This document shows positions 18,058 through 27,048 of a stretch of 64,000 nucleotides of DNA, one piece after another. Location: contig QHBK01000004.1 in NCBI GenBank assembly GCA_003244105.1, positions 1-64,000 of the forward strand, written 5' to 3'. The notes beneath the pieces were generated by a model. It did no database searches. It was not told the DNA's origin and saw only the letters and a list, made by a program, of their open reading frames with translations. The position numbers were made by a program, and so were the translations under genes. Source of the DNA: Candidatus Eremiobacter antarcticus. GTDB taxonomy: Bacteria; Vulcanimicrobiota; Vulcanimicrobiia; Eremiobacterales; Eremiobacteraceae. Positions within the stretch are counted from its first letter, which is position 1, and the number at the start of each line of letters is the position of its first letter.

Positions 18058-18258
18058 CTATTCGTTGGTGATGTCGGCCTGCTCGTCGTCCGAGCCCGGA
18101 TCCTCTGTTCCCTCATCGATCTTGCGGCCGGTGTCGTCACCGAGATCCGTCGGCGTATCCTCGTATTCGGGGAACTCGTGCGGCTTGGACGGCACGTCCG
18201 GATTCGGCACCCGTTCGGCGCCTTCGCTTTGACCAGGCATCTGAGATCTGTCTTTCAT
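18058..18258 (-). CDS. Small acidic disordered protein
   Basis: A 66-residue, strongly acidic, Pro/Gly-rich protein (PHEFPEYEDTPTDLGDD, then TEDPGSDDEQADIT) with no hydrophobic core, predicted disordered. The ATG at 18258 follows AGAGAAGCAGCAC, a plausible ribosome site. It is the last of a run of tiny minus-strand genes that includes a metallothionein. Not recognised; a stress or metal-linked role is only suggested by position. Confidence 0.5.
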   Translation of the reverse strand: MKDRSQMPGQSEGAERVPNPDVPSKPHEFPEYEDTPTDLGDDTGRKIDEGTEDPGSDDEQADITNE

Positions 18259-18324
18259 GTGCTGCTTCTCTTTCCGGCGCGGGAATGCGCCATGCCTGGG
18301 CATATGTACCCGCCCATGGCAGCA

Positions 18325-18540
18325 TCAAATCCCTTGGCGGTTGGCCAAAGACTCTGGATTGAGTGCGCTCGGGGCTTCGTCTGCGGCTTTTCCCTCGATG
18401 CCGCCACAAGCCGCGTGGCCGCAGTCGCAACGGCCGCCCTTGCCGGAACGTTCCCGGCACCGGTCGCAGCAGAAGGGCTCGGGGGATGCCGTCGAGATCG
18501 TGCAAAGGCATGCCTCGTGCGCACAGCTCACGTTGTCCAT
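18325..18540 (-). CDS. Bacterial metallothionein (SmtA/BmtA type), second copy
   Basis: The 71-residue product has the cysteine frame C6-x4-C-x-C-x10-C-x3-C-x9-C-x-C-G-H-x2-C-G, with one extra Cys at 25. It nearly superposes on the copy at 7899 and on SmtA. The C-terminal 25 residues are a non-Cys tail. The start ATG follows TAGGAGCAAAGG, a strong site; a longer upstream reading lacks it. The neighbours are two other small proteins. Two diverged copies 10 kb apart suggest different metals or different regulation. The region is a minus-strand stress-gene-like run. Confidence 0.72.
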   Translation of the reverse strand: MDNVSCAHEACLCTISTASPEPFCCDRCRERSGKGGRCDCGHAACGGIEGKAADEAPSALNPESLANRQGI

Positions 18541-18570
18541 GCCTTTGCTCCTACCCACAAACGGCGCATC

Positions 18571-18777
18571 TCAACGCCGCTTGCCCAACTCGAGCGAATG
18601 GCCGGCGTCGACAAAGAAGTAGCCGAGCGACAAGAGCGCCCGCGCCACCCGCCGCCGGGCGGATATCCGCTTGATGCGCAGGCGCCGGGCCCGCGCGGCC
18701 AAACGCCGGCTCGCGGCAACGGCTAGGAGTTCCCCGCGTCGCTGCGACGCCGCGTCGTGCATCGTATGATCGTGCAT
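18571..18777 (-). CDS. Small basic protein, unrecognised
   Basis: The 68-residue product is Arg/Ala-rich in the middle (ASRRLAARARRLRIKRI) and ends with a weakly hydrophobic SLGYFFVDAGHSLELG. The start ATG is preceded by GAGGTGAAAGCAC, giving a good Shine-Dalgarno, and the gene lies 30 nt upstream of the metallothionein, so the pair may be co-transcribed. It could be a peripheral membrane or nucleic-acid-binding peptide; no family was recognised. Confidence 0.45.
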   Translation of the reverse strand: MHDHTMHDAASQRRGELLAVAASRRLAARARRLRIKRISARRRVARALLSLGYFFVDAGHSLELGKRR

Positions 18778-18849
18778 GTGCTTTCACCTCACTTTCTCAA
18801 GAGATGCCAGCGCCGTGCGCGGCATCGAAATCGATAGGGTAGAAGAAAT

Positions 18850-18878
18850 CAAAAAAGCCCTCGCATTTCTGCGGGGCT
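18850..18878 (-). terminator. Rho-independent terminator of the 37-aa gene
   Basis: Read on the minus strand, AGCCC-CGCA / TGCG-A-GGGCT forms a stem with a 4-nt loop and one bulged base, followed by a run of six T. It lies 36 nt after the stop of the small gene at 18914. Confidence 0.8.
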
Positions 18879-18913
18879 TCGTCTGCATCACCGAGAGGGC
18901 TGCGCTTGAGCGG

Positions 18914-19027
18914 CTAGCCGCTGCGCATCAACTCGAAGATCTCCCCGCAAGTCTGAGAAGCCGCAGCGCGGCCTCCGTCATCGGTGGACGGAAAAGCCGC
19001 TGTGCGTTGCGACGTCGTATCGATCAC
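18914..19027 (-). CDS. Hidden 37-aa small protein gene with complete expression signals
   Basis: A GTG at 19025-19027 (minus strand) is preceded by GAGAGGAGGAGCC, one of the strongest ribosome sites in the window. It opens a 37-codon frame with N-terminus MIDTTSQRTAAF and C-terminus QTCGEIFELMRSG. A near-consensus promoter (19085-19114) lies about 50 nt upstream of the ribosome site and a terminator follows, so it forms a complete 230-nt transcription unit. The peptide is soluble, with one Cys and a predicted C-terminal amphipathic helix. No homologue was recognised. It could be a stress or regulatory peptide, or an ORF within a small RNA. Confidence 0.65.
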   Translation of the reverse strand: MIDTTSQRTAAFPSTDDGGRAAASQTCGEIFELMRSG

Positions 19028-19084
19028 GGCTCCTCCTCTCATGGCGAAGAACAAAAACAGTAAGAGCACCGCTCTTGAGCAGAA

Positions 19085-19114
19085 ATAATATCATGCGGCC
19101 AAGTGCGTTGTCAA
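19085..19114 (-). promoter_or_regulatory. Sigma70-type promoter of the 37-aa gene
   Basis: On the minus strand: TTGACA at 19109-19114, an 18-nt spacer, and TATTAT at 19085-19090. The predicted start of transcription is near 19078. It overlaps the region just upstream of the cyclophilin gene on the other strand, so the two may be divergently controlled. Confidence 0.75.
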
Positions 19115-19168
19115 CCCGAAGCGGACTCCAGGAAAAGACTGTACGACCGCCTGCACGAAGCGCAAGGG

Positions 19169-19687
19169 ATGCCACAACGCGAGCCTCCGACCACCCAAGA
19201 GGCCATCTCCGCCGTCGCACAAGCGCGCGACTCGCAAGCGCGCGTCACGACGTCGCGCGGCGACATCGTGTTCTCCTTTTATCCCGATGACGCGCCGTTG
19301 ACGGTGGCCTCGTTCATCAAACTTGCGCGCGGCCGGTTTTACGACGGCCTGACGTTTCACCGCGTCGTGCCGGGATTCGTCATCCAAGGAGGCTGCCCCG
19401 AGGGAACGGGCAGCGGCGGTCCCGGCTATCAGTTGAAAGCGGAATTCAACGCCCGCTCGCATGTGGCAGGCACGGTGGCGATGGCGCGCTCGCAGTCGCC
19501 CGATTCGGCCGGGTCGCAGTTCTATATCTGTCTCGAGGACGCCACGTTCTTGGACAAGCAATACACGGTCTTCGGACAGGTGACGGCCGGCATGGATGTT
19601 GTCAAGCAAATCAAAGTCGGCGATGTCATGACGAAGATCAGCATCGAACCGACAAACAGCACAGAGACCCGCAGGGCAAACACCTAG
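19169..19687 (+). CDS. Peptidyl-prolyl cis-trans isomerase, cyclophilin type
   Basis: The core shows TSRGDIVFSFYPDDAPLTV, YDGLTFHRVVPGFVIQGG and AMARSQSPDSAGSQFYICL, the standard catalytic segments of bacterial cyclophilins (Arg and Phe of the active site are present). No signal peptide is seen, so it is cytoplasmic. The ATG at 19169 gives 172 aa with a 26-residue N-terminal extension before the domain; a GTG at 19103 would add 22 more residues but overlaps the minus-strand promoter. It catalyses proline isomerisation during protein folding. It is upstream of the sdh genes with a 90-nt gap. Confidence 0.9.
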   Translation: MPQREPPTTQEAISAVAQARDSQARVTTSRGDIVFSFYPDDAPLTVASFIKLARGRFYDGLTFHRVVPGFVIQGGCPEGTGSGGPGYQLKAEFNARSHVAGTVAMARSQSPDSAGSQFYICLEDATFLDKQYTVFGQVTAGMDVVKQIKVGDVMTKISIEPTNSTETRRANT

Positions 19688-19775
19688 GCCGTCTAATCGC
19701 GCCTGAGCGCACCGGTCGCCACAGCAACATCAACGTCAACAATGCGCCGCGCGCAAAAGGTAGGGCGCTGCAGCC

Positions 19776-21455
19776 GTGATTTTGGATCATGACGTCGTCG
19801 TGCTCGGTGCCGGACTCGCCGGCATGCGCGCCGCGTTGGAAGCCGCTCGCGCGGGCGTCAAGGTCGCCGTCGTGTCCAAGGTCCATCCCGTGCGCAGCCA
19901 TTCGGGCGCGGCCCAAGGCGGCATCAACGCGGCCATCGGCAAGGACGACTCGTGGGAGATCCACGCCTTTGACACGATCAAGGGCAGCGATTATCTCGCC
20001 GATCAAGACGCGGTTGAGATCATGGCGAGCGAGGCGCCGCGAGATATCATCGAGCTCGAGCACATGGGCGTCACGTTCTTCCGCGACGATCAAGGCAAGC
20101 TCGGGACCCGCGCCTTCGGCGGCGCTTCCAAGGCACGCACGTATTTCGTCGGGGACATCACGGGCCAAGCGTTGCTCTACACGCTGTACGACCAGATACT
20201 CAAAGCCGGCGTCCAGATCTACGAAGAGTGGTTCGCGACCGCGCTCTACACAGTCGAGGGCGCTTGCCGCGGCGCGGTCTGCATCGACATGCTCAGCGGA
20301 GAGCTTCATCTGCTGCGCGCCGGGGCCATCATCATGGCAAGCGGCGGGTGCGGCCGCGTCTACGAGCCCAGCACCAACGCGCTGATCTGCACGGGCGACG
20401 GCATCGCGCTCGCCTACCGGGTGGGCGCGCCGCTGATGGACATGGAGATGGTGCAGTACCATCCCACCACGCTCAAGGGCAGCGGCTTTTTGATGACCGA
20501 GGCGGCCCGCGGCGAGGGCGCCTATTTGCTCAACGCCTCAGGCGAGCGTTTCATGCAGCGCTATGCGCCCAAGATGATGGAGCTCGCCTCGCGCGACGTC
20601 GTTTCGCGTTCAGAAACGATCGAGATCGCGGAGGGGCGCGGCGTCGACGACTGCGTGTTCTTGGACCTGCGCCATCTAGGGCCCGAAGTGGTCATGCGCA
20701 AGCTGCCGCAGATCCACGAGATGGCGCTCGACTTCCTGGGAATCGACATGCTGACTACTCCCGTGCCCGTCCGGCCAGGCATGCATTACATCATGGGCGG
20801 CATCAAGACAGATGCCACCGGCGCGACCGCGATGCCGGGGATGTATGCGGCCGGCGAATGCGCCTGCGTGAGCGTTCACGGCGGCAATCGCCTGGGGGCC
20901 AACTCCCTGCTCGACACGCTCGTTTTCGGGCGGCGGTCCGGAGCTGCCTCGGCAAACTACGCGAGGCAAGTCCAGCCCTTGACGTCGGGGGAAGATTTCT
21001 TGCGCAGCGAGCAAGTGCGCATCGCAGCCTTGCTCGAGCGCCCGTACGAAGGCGAGACCCACGCGCGGTTGCGTTTGGAGCTCGGGACCATGATGGACAG
21101 AAATGTGGGCGTGTATCGCGATGAGGCGGGACTTCAAGCAGCCTTGCAAACGATTCAACAGCTGAAACAGCGGTATCAGCATGTGGCCGTGGGCGACAAA
21201 AGTCGGGTCTACAATCAGGCTTTGACCTTCGTGCTCGAACTGGGCTATATGTTGGATATCGCGGAGACGATCGTGTACAGCGCGCTGACGCGCACGGAAA
21301 GCAGAGGAGCCCAATCGCGCACCGACTTTCCAAAGCGCAACGATGCGGAATGGCTCAAACACGTCGTCATCCATTCCCACGACGGACAGGCGCCGGCCAT
21401 CGATTTCTCACCGGTCAGCATCACCAAGTGGCCACCCCAAGAACGGACGTATTGA
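19776..21455 (+). CDS. sdhA: Succinate dehydrogenase/fumarate reductase flavoprotein subunit
   Basis: FAD-binding [20 protein letters not shown] is followed by the covalent-FAD histidine segment [18 protein letters not shown], the catalytic stretches [24 protein letters not shown] (in parts) and [14 protein letters not shown], and [18 protein letters not shown]. The length of 559 is normal. The GTG start follows AAAAGGTAGGG. It interconverts succinate and fumarate and passes electrons to the Fe-S subunit encoded 30 nt downstream. The operon ends with a soluble CCG subunit in place of membrane anchors, placing the complex in the SdhE/thiol-reductase-like class. Confidence 0.95.
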   Translation: MILDHDVVVLGAGLAGMRAALEAARAGVKVAVVSKVHPVRSHSGAAQGGINAAIGKDDSWEIHAFDTIKGSDYLADQDAVEIMASEAPRDIIELEHMGVTFFRDDQGKLGTRAFGGASKARTYFVGDITGQALLYTLYDQILKAGVQIYEEWFATALYTVEGACRGAVCIDMLSGELHLLRAGAIIMASGGCGRVYEPSTNALICTGDGIALAYRVGAPLMDMEMVQYHPTTLKGSGFLMTEAARGEGAYLLNASGERFMQRYAPKMMELASRDVVSRSETIEIAEGRGVDDCVFLDLRHLGPEVVMRKLPQIHEMALDFLGIDMLTTPVPVRPGMHYIMGGIKTDATGATAMPGMYAAGECACVSVHGGNRLGANSLLDTLVFGRRSGAASANYARQVQPLTSGEDFLRSEQVRIAALLERPYEGETHARLRLELGTMMDRNVGVYRDEAGLQAALQTIQQLKQRYQHVAVGDKSRVYNQALTFVLELGYMLDIAETIVYSALTRTESRGAQSRTDFPKRNDAEWLKHVVIHSHDGQAPAIDFSPVSITKWPPQERTY

Positions 21456-21485
21456 CATGCCGACTCTGCGTGGAGCCGTCGCCGC

Positions 21486-22475
21486 ATGAAATGGACCATC
21501 GTCGTCGGACGCTACGACAAAGATCAGCCCGCCGGAAGCGGCTACCCGCCGCCGTTTGAATCCGCCGCTGCAAAACGGTATCAGACCTTCGAGGTCGATC
21601 TTCCCGAGCATGCGATGGTGCTGGACGCCTTGATCCAGGTCCGCGAGTATCAAGATGAGAGCTTGGCGGTGCGCTGCGCCTGCCGCAGCGCCATTTGCGG
21701 CTCCTGCGCGATGTGGATCAATGGGCACGCGAACCTCGCGTGCACCAGCAAGCTGCGCGACTTCACGGTCGACGGCAAGGTGACCGTTGAATCGCCGCCC
21801 TCGATGCCGCCCATCCGCGATCTTGTCTGCGACATGACCCCCTTCTGGCAGAAAAACCGCCAAGTGCGTCCCTGGCTCGAGGGCAAAGAGCCGGTGCCCG
21901 CGGGCGAAGAGTACCGCGTCCCCAACGCCGCCATGGAGAACCTCATCCAGGAGGTCGGCTGCATCTCATGCGGCGCCTGTCTGATGGATTGCGAATCGTT
22001 TGCGGTGAACCAGAACTTCCTCGGACCGGCTGCGCTCGCCAAGGCGTATCGCTATACTGCCGATCCGCGCGACGCTGAGACTCGCGATCGCCTGAAGACG
22101 TACAGCGAACCAGACGGGGTGTGGGACTGCACGCACTGTTACGAGTGCGTCCAGCAGTGCCCCAAAGGCGTAGCGCCACTCGAGCAGATCCTTAAGTTGC
22201 GGCGCATGGCCGTGGAGGAAGGCTTCACAAACAATGCGGGCACGCGCCATGCGTATGCGTTTGCCGAATCCGTCAAGGACAGCGGCCGGCTGAACGAGCT
22301 CACGCTGATGCCCAAATCGTTCGGCCTGTTGAATATCCGTGCGCAACTGCAATCGCTGCCCGCTGCCTTCAACATGGCGCGCGCCGGCAAACTGCCGCCG
22401 CTCATCCATAAGAAGATCCCGGGACTCGCGCGCATCAAGTCCATCTTCGCGAAAGTCGGCGGCAAGTTCAAATAG
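21486..22475 (+). CDS. sdhB: Succinate dehydrogenase/fumarate reductase iron-sulfur subunit, 4Fe-4S variant
   Basis: The 329-residue subunit has a [2Fe-2S] ferredoxin motif RCACRSAICGSCAM with a distal Cys, then CISCGACLMDC and CTHCYECVQQCPKG. Both later motifs are C-x2-C-x2-C-x3-C. In classical SdhB the third motif lacks the second Cys and binds [3Fe-4S]; here that Cys is present, as known for archaeal SdhABE enzymes, so two [4Fe-4S] clusters are expected. The C-terminal 80 residues are an extension rich in basic and hydrophobic residues that could contact the CCG subunit. The gap to the next gene is 19 nt. Confidence 0.93.
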   Translation: MKWTIVVGRYDKDQPAGSGYPPPFESAAAKRYQTFEVDLPEHAMVLDALIQVREYQDESLAVRCACRSAICGSCAMWINGHANLACTSKLRDFTVDGKVTVESPPSMPPIRDLVCDMTPFWQKNRQVRPWLEGKEPVPAGEEYRVPNAAMENLIQEVGCISCGACLMDCESFAVNQNFLGPAALAKAYRYTADPRDAETRDRLKTYSEPDGVWDCTHCYECVQQCPKGVAPLEQILKLRRMAVEEGFTNNAGTRHAYAFAESVKDSGRLNELTLMPKSFGLLNIRAQLQSLPAAFNMARAGKLPPLIHKKIPGLARIKSIFAKVGGKFK

Positions 22476-22494
22476 CCGGCACAGGAGACATCGA

Positions 22495-23379
22495 ATGAAG
22501 GTTGCCTTTTGGCCCGGTTGTGTGTCCAAAGGCGCATGCCCGGAACTGTATGTCTCGACACATAAGGTCGCAGACGCGCTCGGCCTCGAGCTGGTCGAGC
22601 TCGAGGAAGCACCCTGCACCGGCGCAGGCGTGCTGAGCGAGCAGAATCCGGCGCTCGCGGATTCGCTGAACGGGCTGACGCTTGCCATGGCCGAGCGGCA
22701 AGGTGCGGATCTCATGACGATCTGCAGCACCTGTCAAGGAGTGCTGAGCGGAACTCAGTTCCACCTCGCCAACGATCCTGCGCGTCTAGCGCGGGTCAAC
22801 GAGACGCTAGCGTCGAGCGGGTATGAATATCGCGGCACGACCAAGGTGAAACATCTGCTGTGGATCCTGGTCGAAGATATAGGCTTGGACCGCCTCGCTT
22901 CGCTCGTGAAGCACAAGCTCACGGGGCTCAACGTCGCGCCCTTCTATGGCTGTTACATCTTGAGGCCCGAGGAATATCTAGGCCTGAAAGAACGGCCCGA
23001 GCGGTCGACCTACTTGGAGCAGATCATCGCGCTCATCGGTGCGACGCCTGTGGAATATCTCGGCAAGAGCAAGTGCTGCGGCTTTCCCATGTTGACGATG
23101 AACCGCGAGGTCTCGCTGAAGATGGGCGGCAAGCACATCTTGGAAGCCAAGTCCAAGGGGGCGGACGTTTTGGTGACGCCGTGCCCGCTCTGCCATTTGA
23201 ATCTCGACGGTCAGCAGCCCGATGCGGCCGGCGTGATGAAACAGCCGCTCGGCGTGCCGATACTGCATCTGCCTCAGCTGCTCGGGCTTGCGTTCGGCTT
23301 CGCGCCCGAAGACCTGCGCCTCAACCATCACGTCATCAACACGAAGGCGGCGCTCGAAAAGGTCGAACTGAAAGTCTAG
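22495..23379 (+). CDS. CCG-domain subunit of succinate dehydrogenase/fumarate reductase (SdhE/HdrB-like)
   Basis: The 294-residue protein has two cysteine-rich CCG domains as in heterodisulfide reductase HdrB. The second is complete (YGCYILRPEE, SKCCGFPML, TPCPLCHLN) and could hold a non-cubane [4Fe-4S]. The first has C9, C41, C77 and C80 but Thr42 in place of the second Cys of CCG, so it is probably degenerate. No transmembrane helix is present. In archaeal SdhABE and methanogen thiol:fumarate reductase this part replaces the haem/quinone membrane anchor. The start has AGGAGA seven bases upstream. Confidence 0.9.
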   Translation: MKVAFWPGCVSKGACPELYVSTHKVADALGLELVELEEAPCTGAGVLSEQNPALADSLNGLTLAMAERQGADLMTICSTCQGVLSGTQFHLANDPARLARVNETLASSGYEYRGTTKVKHLLWILVEDIGLDRLASLVKHKLTGLNVAPFYGCYILRPEEYLGLKERPERSTYLEQIIALIGATPVEYLGKSKCCGFPMLTMNREVSLKMGGKHILEAKSKGADVLVTPCPLCHLNLDGQQPDAAGVMKQPLGVPILHLPQLLGLAFGFAPEDLRLNHHVINTKAALEKVELKV

Positions 23380-23399
23380 TTCTTCACCCGCTAGCGACG

Positions 23400-23855
23400 T
23401 CAGCCGTGGAAGCGCTTGGGCGTCGGCGGCCCACCGCTGCCGTGCCTGATCCCGTCGAAATGACTGCCGCCGGCAAGGCGCTTTTGCAGGATGAGGTGAT
23501 TGCCGCTGGCCCCGCGGCAGTAGTCGATCGAATCGCAGATGCGTTGCATCAGCGCAATGCCGCGGCCGGCTTCACAGAACGGGTCGGGCATCTTTCGGCG
23601 CGTCAGTTCGAAGCCGGGCCCGTAGTCCACCACGTCGATAGTGATTCGTGTCGGCTGGATTTCCATCAACAGCTCGAACTGAACAGGCTCTGCGGGATTG
23701 CACGCGTGACGCGCGACGTTCCCAAGGGCCTCGACGATGGCGAGCACGATGCCGGCCGCCGTTTCTTCCGTCACGCCCGCGCCGCGCAACCGGTTTGCGG
23801 CTCGCTGGACGGCGCCTTCCATAGTGGTGTGACGATCGCTGATTCGCTGGATCAC
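23400..23855 (-). CDS. RsbW-like anti-sigma ATP-binding protein (GHKL)
   Basis: A single HATPase_c_2 domain of 151 residues: N-box AIVEALGNVARHA, G1 box VVDYGPGFELT, G2 box GRGIALMQRICDS. There is no sensor, dimerisation or phosphoacceptor domain, as in anti-sigma-factor or anti-anti-sigma kinases of the RsbW/SpoIIAB group. No partner sigma factor or STAS antagonist is encoded nearby, so it is an orphan. The C-terminus is extended by 25 Gly/Pro/His-rich residues beyond the fold. It is divergent from the molybdenum hydroxylase operon. Confidence 0.82.
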   Translation of the reverse strand: MIQRISDRHTTMEGAVQRAANRLRGAGVTEETAAGIVLAIVEALGNVARHACNPAEPVQFELLMEIQPTRITIDVVDYGPGFELTRRKMPDPFCEAGRGIALMQRICDSIDYCRGASGNHLILQKRLAGGSHFDGIRHGSGGPPTPKRFHG

Positions 23856-23994
23856 GTCTGGCCTCGTTCTACGGATGGCGTGTGGCGCTGGGCTGTAGCC
23901 CTAGGTTTCGCGGCTTCCCGATGGGCGGCAGACAGCTCACTTCTCGTTCATATATAGTCGGCGGGCCATGACGACGCTTGAAGCAGCGGGTTTC

Positions 23995-24022
23995 TTGAAA
24001 CGGCGCTCACGTATGGTATAAT
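23995..24022 (+). promoter_or_regulatory. Sigma70-type promoter of the molybdenum hydroxylase operon
   Basis: TTGAAA at 23995-24000, 16-nt spacer, TATAAT at 24017-24022. The predicted start near 24029 leaves a leader of about 45 nt before the first gene (GTG at 24075). Confidence 0.75.
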
Positions 24023-24074
24023 TCGGCCAGCAGGCTGAACGAGTCGTTCCCGTTTTTGAACATGAGGACAATCT

Positions 24075-24600
<526 letters not shown>

Positions 24601-24608
<8 letters not shown>

Positions 24609-27048
24609 GACGCGCCAAGTCTCCACGGCGACGAATGCAGACAGCGCGGCGTACGGCCTCACGCCGGACGCCGAAGTGACCACGATCACGCAGCGTGCGG
24701 CGTCCGCGCACCCCGACAAGCCGGAGGGCTTTTCGGTCGTCGGCAAGGCGTTGCCCAAAGTGGACGGCTTCGCGAAGGTTACCGGCAGCGTCAGATTCAC
24801 GGACGACTTGGTCTTGCCGCGCATGGCGTTCGCAAAGCTGCTGCGCAGCACCCAGCCGCATGCGCGCCTCAAAAAGGTCGATTGCAGCAAGGCGTTGGCG
24901 GTGCCCGGCGTCATCGCTGTGGCGACCGGTTCGGAGTTGCCGGTTCGTTACGGCATATTGCCATCCAGTCCTGACGAGACGGTGTTCGCCATCGACAAAG
25001 TGCGCTACGTAGGCGATCCCATCGCGGCCATAGTGGCTGACGATGAATTGACGGCCGAAGAAGCGCTCGAGTGCATCGACGTCGAGTACGAGCCGCTGCC
25101 GGCGATCATGTCGATCGAAGCCGCGCTGCGCGAAGACCTGCCCAAGATCCATGAGGAGAGCCGCAAGCGCAACAACGTGCATAAGGACGTGCACTTGGAA
25201 TTCGGCGACATCGACGGGGGGTTCGCGGCCGCCGACCGCATCTTCGAAGACGAGTTCTTCTTCGAAGGGAACACGCACGCTCCCATGGAGCAGCACAGCG
25301 CGCTTGCGGAGTTCGGCGCGGATGGAAAGCTGACGCTGTGGGCATCCACGCAGACCCCGCATTACCTGCACCGCATCGCCGCCGCTGTCTTGGACATGCC
25401 GGCTAGCCATGTACGCATCATCGCCCCGCCGGTAGGCGGCGGCTTCGGCGGAAAGACAGAGCCGTTCGCTCACGAGTTGGCAGCCGCGCATCTCGCTCGC
25501 AAGACCGGCCGCCCGGTCAAGATCACCCTGACGCGCGAAGAGGTGTTTTACGCTCATCGCGGGCGGCATCCCGTGAAGTTTCACTTGAAGACAGGCGTGC
25601 GCAACGACGGCAGCATCACGGCGTGCCATCTTCAAAGCTGGCTGGACGGCGGCGCTTACGGTTCGTACGGGGTCGCCACCACGTATTACACGGGGGCTTT
25701 GTCACCGGTCACCTACGTGCTGCCGGCCTACAAGTTCGACGGCTGCCGGGTCTACACGAACAAGCCGCCGTGCGGCCCCAAGCGCGGCCACGGTACGACG
25801 CAGCCCCGCTTCGCCTTTGAATGTCATCTCGACAACATCGCGGCGGCGCTGGGTCGTGACGCGGCTGAATACCGCAAGCAGATCGCGGTGACCCCGAACT
25901 CCACGACGGTCAACCATCTGCGCATCACCACGTGCGGTATCCGCGAGTGCATCGACGCCGTCACGGCCAAGACGAACTATTCCGCGCGCCACGGCAAGCA
26001 GCTAAGAGGTCAAGGCGTGGGCATCGCCGCGAGCGCCTATCTGTGCGGCGCAGGCTTGCCCGTTTACTGGAACCCGATGCCGCACTCGGGAGCCATCGTG
26101 AAGGTCGACCGCGGCGGCGGCGTCACCGTATATTGCGGCACGGCCGAATGCGGCCAAGGCTCCGACCACATGCTCGCCGTCATCGTCGCCGAGACGCTCG
26201 GGGTCGATATCATGGACGTGCGCGTGTGCGCAGGCGACACGGATCTCGCGCCCGTCGATCTCGGATCGTACTCGAGCCGCGTGACGTTCATGGCGGGCAA
26301 CGCGGCGCACGACGCGGCGGAAAGAGTGCGCCTGCAGATCGCCCAGGCGGCCGCCGAGCTGCTCAAGATACCTGCCAACACCTGCGGCTTCGCCCAGCGG
26401 CGCGTCTTTGACATCGCAGATCCGCAGCGCTCGGTGTCGTTCGTCGAAGCGGCTCAAGAAGCCGAGGCGCGCTTTGGCACGCTCTCCGGGGTCGGCTCAT
26501 ACACGCCGCCCAATCTGTCGGGCGACTACAAAGGCTCGGGTGTCGGACCGTCTCCTGCCTATTCGTACAGCGCCTGCGTCGCGGAAGTTTCCGTCGACAT
26601 GGAGAGCGGCGAAGTGCATGTCGACAAGCTCACGGTGGCGCATGACTGCGGACGCGCGCTGAACCCCGACTTGGTCGAGGGCCAAATCGAGGGCAGTGCC
26701 TACATGGCCTTGGGTGAAGCGCTCATGGAAGAATCCGCCTTCCGCGCGGGGGAGCACAAGATCCCCAACCTGCTCGACTATAAGACGCCCACCATCTTGG
26801 ATACGCCTCCCATCGAATCGATCATCATCGAAACCGACGACCGCGAGGGACCGTTCGGCGCAAAAGAATCGGGCCAAGGGCCGCTCAATCCCGTGATTCC
26901 GGCGATTGCGAACGCCATCGCCGACGCCATCGGCAGCCGCGTGCATTCAACGCCGATCACGCCGGAGAAAATCCTAAAAGCCATCGACGCGGCGAGCGGC
27001 GGGGTCTTGCGGCTGCGTGCGGCCAAACCAGTGCACGCCCCCGTCTGA
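24601..27048 (+). CDS. Molybdenum hydroxylase large (Moco) subunit, 4-hydroxybenzoyl-CoA reductase alpha-like
   Basis: The 815-residue Moco subunit starts its domain at GKALPKVDGFAKVTGSVRFT. It then shows PVGGGFGGKTEPF, CGPKRGHGTTQPRFAFE (active-site Arg region), YCGTAECGQGSDHM and the closing FGAKESGQGPLNPVIPAIAN with the conserved catalytic Glu region. The RGHGT and KESGQGP variants fit the 4-hydroxybenzoyl-CoA reductase branch better than xanthine dehydrogenase. The N-terminus has about 45 extra residues. The stop overlaps the FAD-subunit start (TGATG). The actual substrate is unproven: no CoA ligase or benzoyl-CoA reductase gene lies in the window. Confidence 0.85.

Noticed and set aside
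22860-23957. 365-codon plus-strand frame spanning the SdhE-like and RsbW-like genes
   Set aside because: It runs through two well-supported genes on different strands with no motif of its own.
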